DNA of 64,000 nucleotides. Source: JAXGPX01 sp040766745. Its GTDB lineage: Bacteria; Bacillota; Sulfobacillia; Fermentithermobacillales; Fermentithermobacillaceae. The notes below the pieces were generated by a model that saw only the letters and a list, made by a program, of their open reading frames with translations, did no database searches and had not been told where the DNA came from. Numbering within the stretch: position 1 is the stretch's first letter; every line of letters begins with the position of its first letter. The stretch covers positions 124,001 to 188,000 of the forward strand of contig JAXGPX010000002.1 in NCBI GenBank assembly GCA_040766745.1, given 5' to 3'. This document shows, piece after piece, positions 61,910-64,000 of this stretch. A program made the translations under genes and the position numbers.

Positions 61910-63031
61910 TTAGCCTTCAATCATCTCGACGTTTGCTCTTGGAACAGTCACTACGGTCCCATCTTCAAGTTTGGCCCGTAGAATTCTAACTTTCGCCTCG
62001 GACTCGATAACCTGAAGCTCAGGAGGCAGATCCACGATTTCAGCAAGCATGCCAAAGTAAGGCTCTCTAATGATTCTAATCGGTGTTCCTGCAACAAGGC
62101 CCTGTGTCAGGTCTTGCTCTTGCATGCGTGCCTTTGCCTCATAACCGGGAACTATAATCTCTGGGCGCATAACCCCTGCACGAATCTGAGTGGCTCCATT
62201 GATTGAAGCCTTAAATCCGCTCAGGTCCTTAAGCAGTTGGAAGGTTCTATCGGCCATTCTCATCTTGCCGAAACCCTCGGTAATAATCACAGTAACGGGA
62301 ATGTCTTCGTGGCCTGTAATAGCTACTCCGATGTCAAATCCCAGATAGTCGATGAGATCGCTGTCGATTATTCCACCTGCCACAATACCCTTGGCCCCTA
62401 CTTCTGCAGCCCTCTTAATTGCATCAGACGTAATAAGGGAACCGCCTACGAGTATCTTGCCGCCATCGTCACTCTTGATCCTTGACGCATCAAGTACATC
62501 GTCAGGCGAATCGGTAACCATTCTGATAACTCCCTGGGTTTCACCGCCGACACCGAAAATACCCTGAATAAAGGCACCTTCAGTTTTGACAACTACACCT
62601 TCCTTGGGGAGAACCTCCTCAACCATCCCGTCAACGTAAGCGTCAATCTCAATAGGCACAGGGGGCTCACGAAGGGTAACCTGGCCTGTAACTGTAGAAA
62701 TCATTTCTATGGTACCGTCTGTAGGTGATTGCACCTGGTGCTTGAAAAGGCCAAAGAAGGATTTATACTCTGCCATAAGCTCGCCTTTCTTGACAGAGTC
62801 TCCTTCTTTTTTCTTCATGAAATCAGCAATATCCTCAGGCTCTACACCCAAAAGGTTGGCAACGTTCACAGTCTGCGGATTACCTGGAATATCTGTCCTG
62901 GCTACAACTGTGTGTGGCAAAACCGCCTGCCCTTTTTCAACCATTACTTCGCCGAGGATAGGAAGGCGGCGGGTCTTTCTAATCACCGCTCTTTCAGTAA
63001 CTTTCAGCCCTGGAGTATATGCGTGTGCCAT
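61910..63031 (-). CDS. Conserved protein of unknown function linked to GlmL (barrel-sandwich and KOW-like)
   Basis: 373 residues, soluble. The first 140 residues look like a biotinyl-lipoyl or RnfC-type barrel-sandwich hybrid (GEVMVEKGQAVLPHTVV, GDSVKKGELMAEYKS, VQSPTDGTIEMIS). The centre has KSDDGGKILVGGSLITSDAI and GAKGIVAGGIIDSDLI, a glycine-rich region, and the C-terminal 60 residues have GTPIRIIREPYFGMLAEIVDLP with a KOW-like turn. No catalytic motif is recognised. ATG follows GGGGAGGAAGG. The GlmL-type gene is 16 bases upstream, so both are co-transcribed; a role with that ATPase is likely but not shown. Confidence 0.7.
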   Translation of the reverse strand: MAHAYTPGLKVTERAVIRKTRRLPILGEVMVEKGQAVLPHTVVARTDIPGNPQTVNVANLLGVEPEDIADFMKKKEGDSVKKGELMAEYKSFFGLFKHQVQSPTDGTIEMISTVTGQVTLREPPVPIEIDAYVDGMVEEVLPKEGVVVKTEGAFIQGIFGVGGETQGVIRMVTDSPDDVLDASRIKSDDGGKILVGGSLITSDAIKRAAEVGAKGIVAGGIIDSDLIDYLGFDIGVAITGHEDIPVTVIITEGFGKMRMADRTFQLLKDLSGFKASINGATQIRAGVMRPEIIVPGYEAKARMQEQDLTQGLVAGTPIRIIREPYFGMLAEIVDLPPELQVIESEAKVRILRAKLEDGTVVTVPRANVEMIEG

Positions 63032-63047
63032 TTTTCCTTCCTCCCCT

Positions 63048-64000
63048 CTATATCTCTGCGTATTTCTTGAGTGATTCTGCCGGATACATATTCATGGCAA
63101 GGAACCACTCTACCAGTTTCGAATTCCTGAGAGCCACATCATCGGGTAGGGCAATGGGGCGTCCTCTGCAGTCAATGATTACGCCGACCACTCCACCGTT
63201 AACAGTAGCCTCTACATTGTGCCCATATCCCTTTCCTGCATCGAACTGCCTTGCAGGCTGAATAACTGCTTCAGCTGTCTTGTTTTCAGGAATGGGAACG
63301 ACCTTGATTGAGCCAAAAGGCACTGATTCTTCTATTGTCTGCCCTTCGTAATCAAGAGTTACCTTCACGCACGGATCCCCAAACTTGACATTTCCGTTAG
63401 GGCCTGAAGGGGCAATTGCACTGCCAAGTTTAACCAAGCAGTCTCTGTCAAAAACCTGCATAGATGCCTTGGGGTGAACTGAAGCCAAAATACCAAGCTG
63501 TGGCATCATAAAGATAGAGTCAACTGCTAGCATAGTCTCAGCCTCAGGCTGGAATGCATCCAGCAGCATCAATGCAGACTGGGACCGCCTAGGTGCGTGG
63601 GAAAGGACTCCGCCCGAACCTATGAGCATGCCTAGGTCTGCCATGTCGATGTACGTATCGCCCGATCCACTCTGCTCGAAAGTATCCCCAATTGTCCTTT
63701 GCCTGTGGACACCTCTAAGTCCCACTGCAAGGCTCTTGTGGTGCACAAAAGCAAGGCGCAGTGCCTCTCTTGCAATGCCTTGTTCAATTATCAGGTCATC
63801 AAGAGTATGAGGGATAGTTGTAGGACGAATCATCTTGTTTCTAATCCTGTTTCTTAAAGCCCCTTCATCAATTGAGAAAGGAATCCATCTGACTATGTTG
63901 CCGACTCCTGCTTCAAGCAAAACGTTGCAAATGGAATAGCTCATTCCAAGGTTGGCCGACACTGTTCTGTTAAAGAACTCGCCAAAGACTGAGAACACGT
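63048..64000 (-). CDS. GlmL/MutL-family ATPase, C-terminal part (cut by window edge)
   Basis: At least 317 residues are visible; the N-terminus lies beyond the right edge. The order MSYSICNVLLEAGVGNIVRWIP, MIRPTTIPHTLDDLIIEQ, DMADLGMLIGSGGVLSHAPRRSQ and AVDSIFMMPQLGILASVHPK matches the GlmL/MutL ASKHA ATPases first seen with B12-dependent glutamate mutase. Many Bacillota carry a copy away from any mutase, as seems true here (no mutase gene in the window), so the role is open. Close to the barrel-sandwich protein that follows. Confidence 0.85.
   Translation of the reverse strand, partial: VFSVFGEFFNRTVSANLGMSYSICNVLLEAGVGNIVRWIPFSIDEGALRNRIRNKMIRPTTIPHTLDDLIIEQGIAREALRLAFVHHKSLAVGLRGVHRQRTIGDTFEQSGSGDTYIDMADLGMLIGSGGVLSHAPRRSQSALMLLDAFQPEAETMLAVDSIFMMPQLGILASVHPKASMQVFDRDCLVKLGSAIAPSGPNGNVKFGDPCVKVTLDYEGQTIEESVPFGSIKVVPIPENKTAEAVIQPARQFDAGKGYGHNVEATVNGGVVGVIIDCRGRPIALPDDVALRNSKLVEWFLAMNMYPAESLKKYAEI

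Noticed and set aside
1..64000. CRISPR arrays, rRNA and tRNA genes
   Set aside because: No regularly spaced repeats or recognisable rRNA or cloverleaf sequences were seen; the only repeats are from IS elements and regulatory dyads.

Overview
The window looks like a chromosomal segment of an anaerobic member of the Bacillota (Clostridia or a related deep class). The grounds are the gene orders maf-radC-mreBCD-PBP2-minCDE-rodA and gatC-gatA-gatB-(ligA, pcrA), a T-box leader, an Rnf complex, sigma-54, and strong Shine-Dalgarno sites with many GTG and TTG starts. No rRNA or tRNA gene and no CRISPR array was seen, and the species cannot be named from this sequence.

Region 1 (1 to about 12.6 kb) is an accessory, decaying island, apparently more AT-rich than the rest. 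It holds single resistance-type or stress-type genes: an aminoglycoside phosphotransferase-like kinase whose start codon seems lost, a SAM methyltransferase, a DUF998 membrane protein, a GyrI-like ligand-binding protein, a frameshifted AAC(6')-type acetyltransferase, a start-less RidA-like gene, two CPBP membrane proteases and a PHP phosphoesterase. It also has a shortened alanyl-tRNA synthetase behind a complete T-box riboswitch. Mobile DNA is an intact IS3-family element with a 3-bp target duplication, an internally deleted IS21-type element, and two further short pieces of the same istB gene.

Region 2 (12.6 to 35.3 kb) is core. A minus-strand block carries rlmD, murB, gatB, gatA, gatC, ligA and pcrA. 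Divergent from pcrA is a plus-strand pair: an XPB-type helicase and its helicase-associated partner. Then comes a long minus-strand cell-shape and division operon (DUF4321, maf, radC, mreB, mreC, mreD, PBP2, minC, minD, minE, rodA), followed by an RseC-like gene.

Region 3 (35.5 to 44 kb, minus strand) has an Rnf operon in the order C-D-E-A-B, with no rnfG at its usual place between D and E. Next are rpoN (sigma-54), an unusual P-loop protein with an Asp23-like C-terminus, and a TPR protein.

Region 4 (44 to 48.7 kb, plus strand) is iscR-iscS-iscU, with a perfect 12-bp inverted repeat over the predicted promoter, followed by an SH3-repeat cell-wall amidase.

Region 5 (48.7 to 64 kb, mostly minus strand) is rich in peptidases and tRNA-modification genes: a TldD/TldE pair, three tandem M42 aminopeptidases, a radical SAM/PDZ/DUF512 protein, tsaD, rimI, tsaB and tsaE (t6A synthesis), pyrF on the opposite strand, a family 4 uracil-DNA glycosylase overlapping a DUF483-like gene, and at the right edge a barrel-sandwich/KOW-like protein next to a GlmL/MutL-family ATPase cut by the window end.

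The most interesting points are the Rnf operon without RnfG, the T-box-controlled minimal AlaRS lacking both the beta-barrel and C-Ala domains, the XPB plus partner module, the P-loop-Asp23 protein beside rpoN, and the uncharacterised GlmL neighbour. None is proven to be a new system from sequence reading alone.
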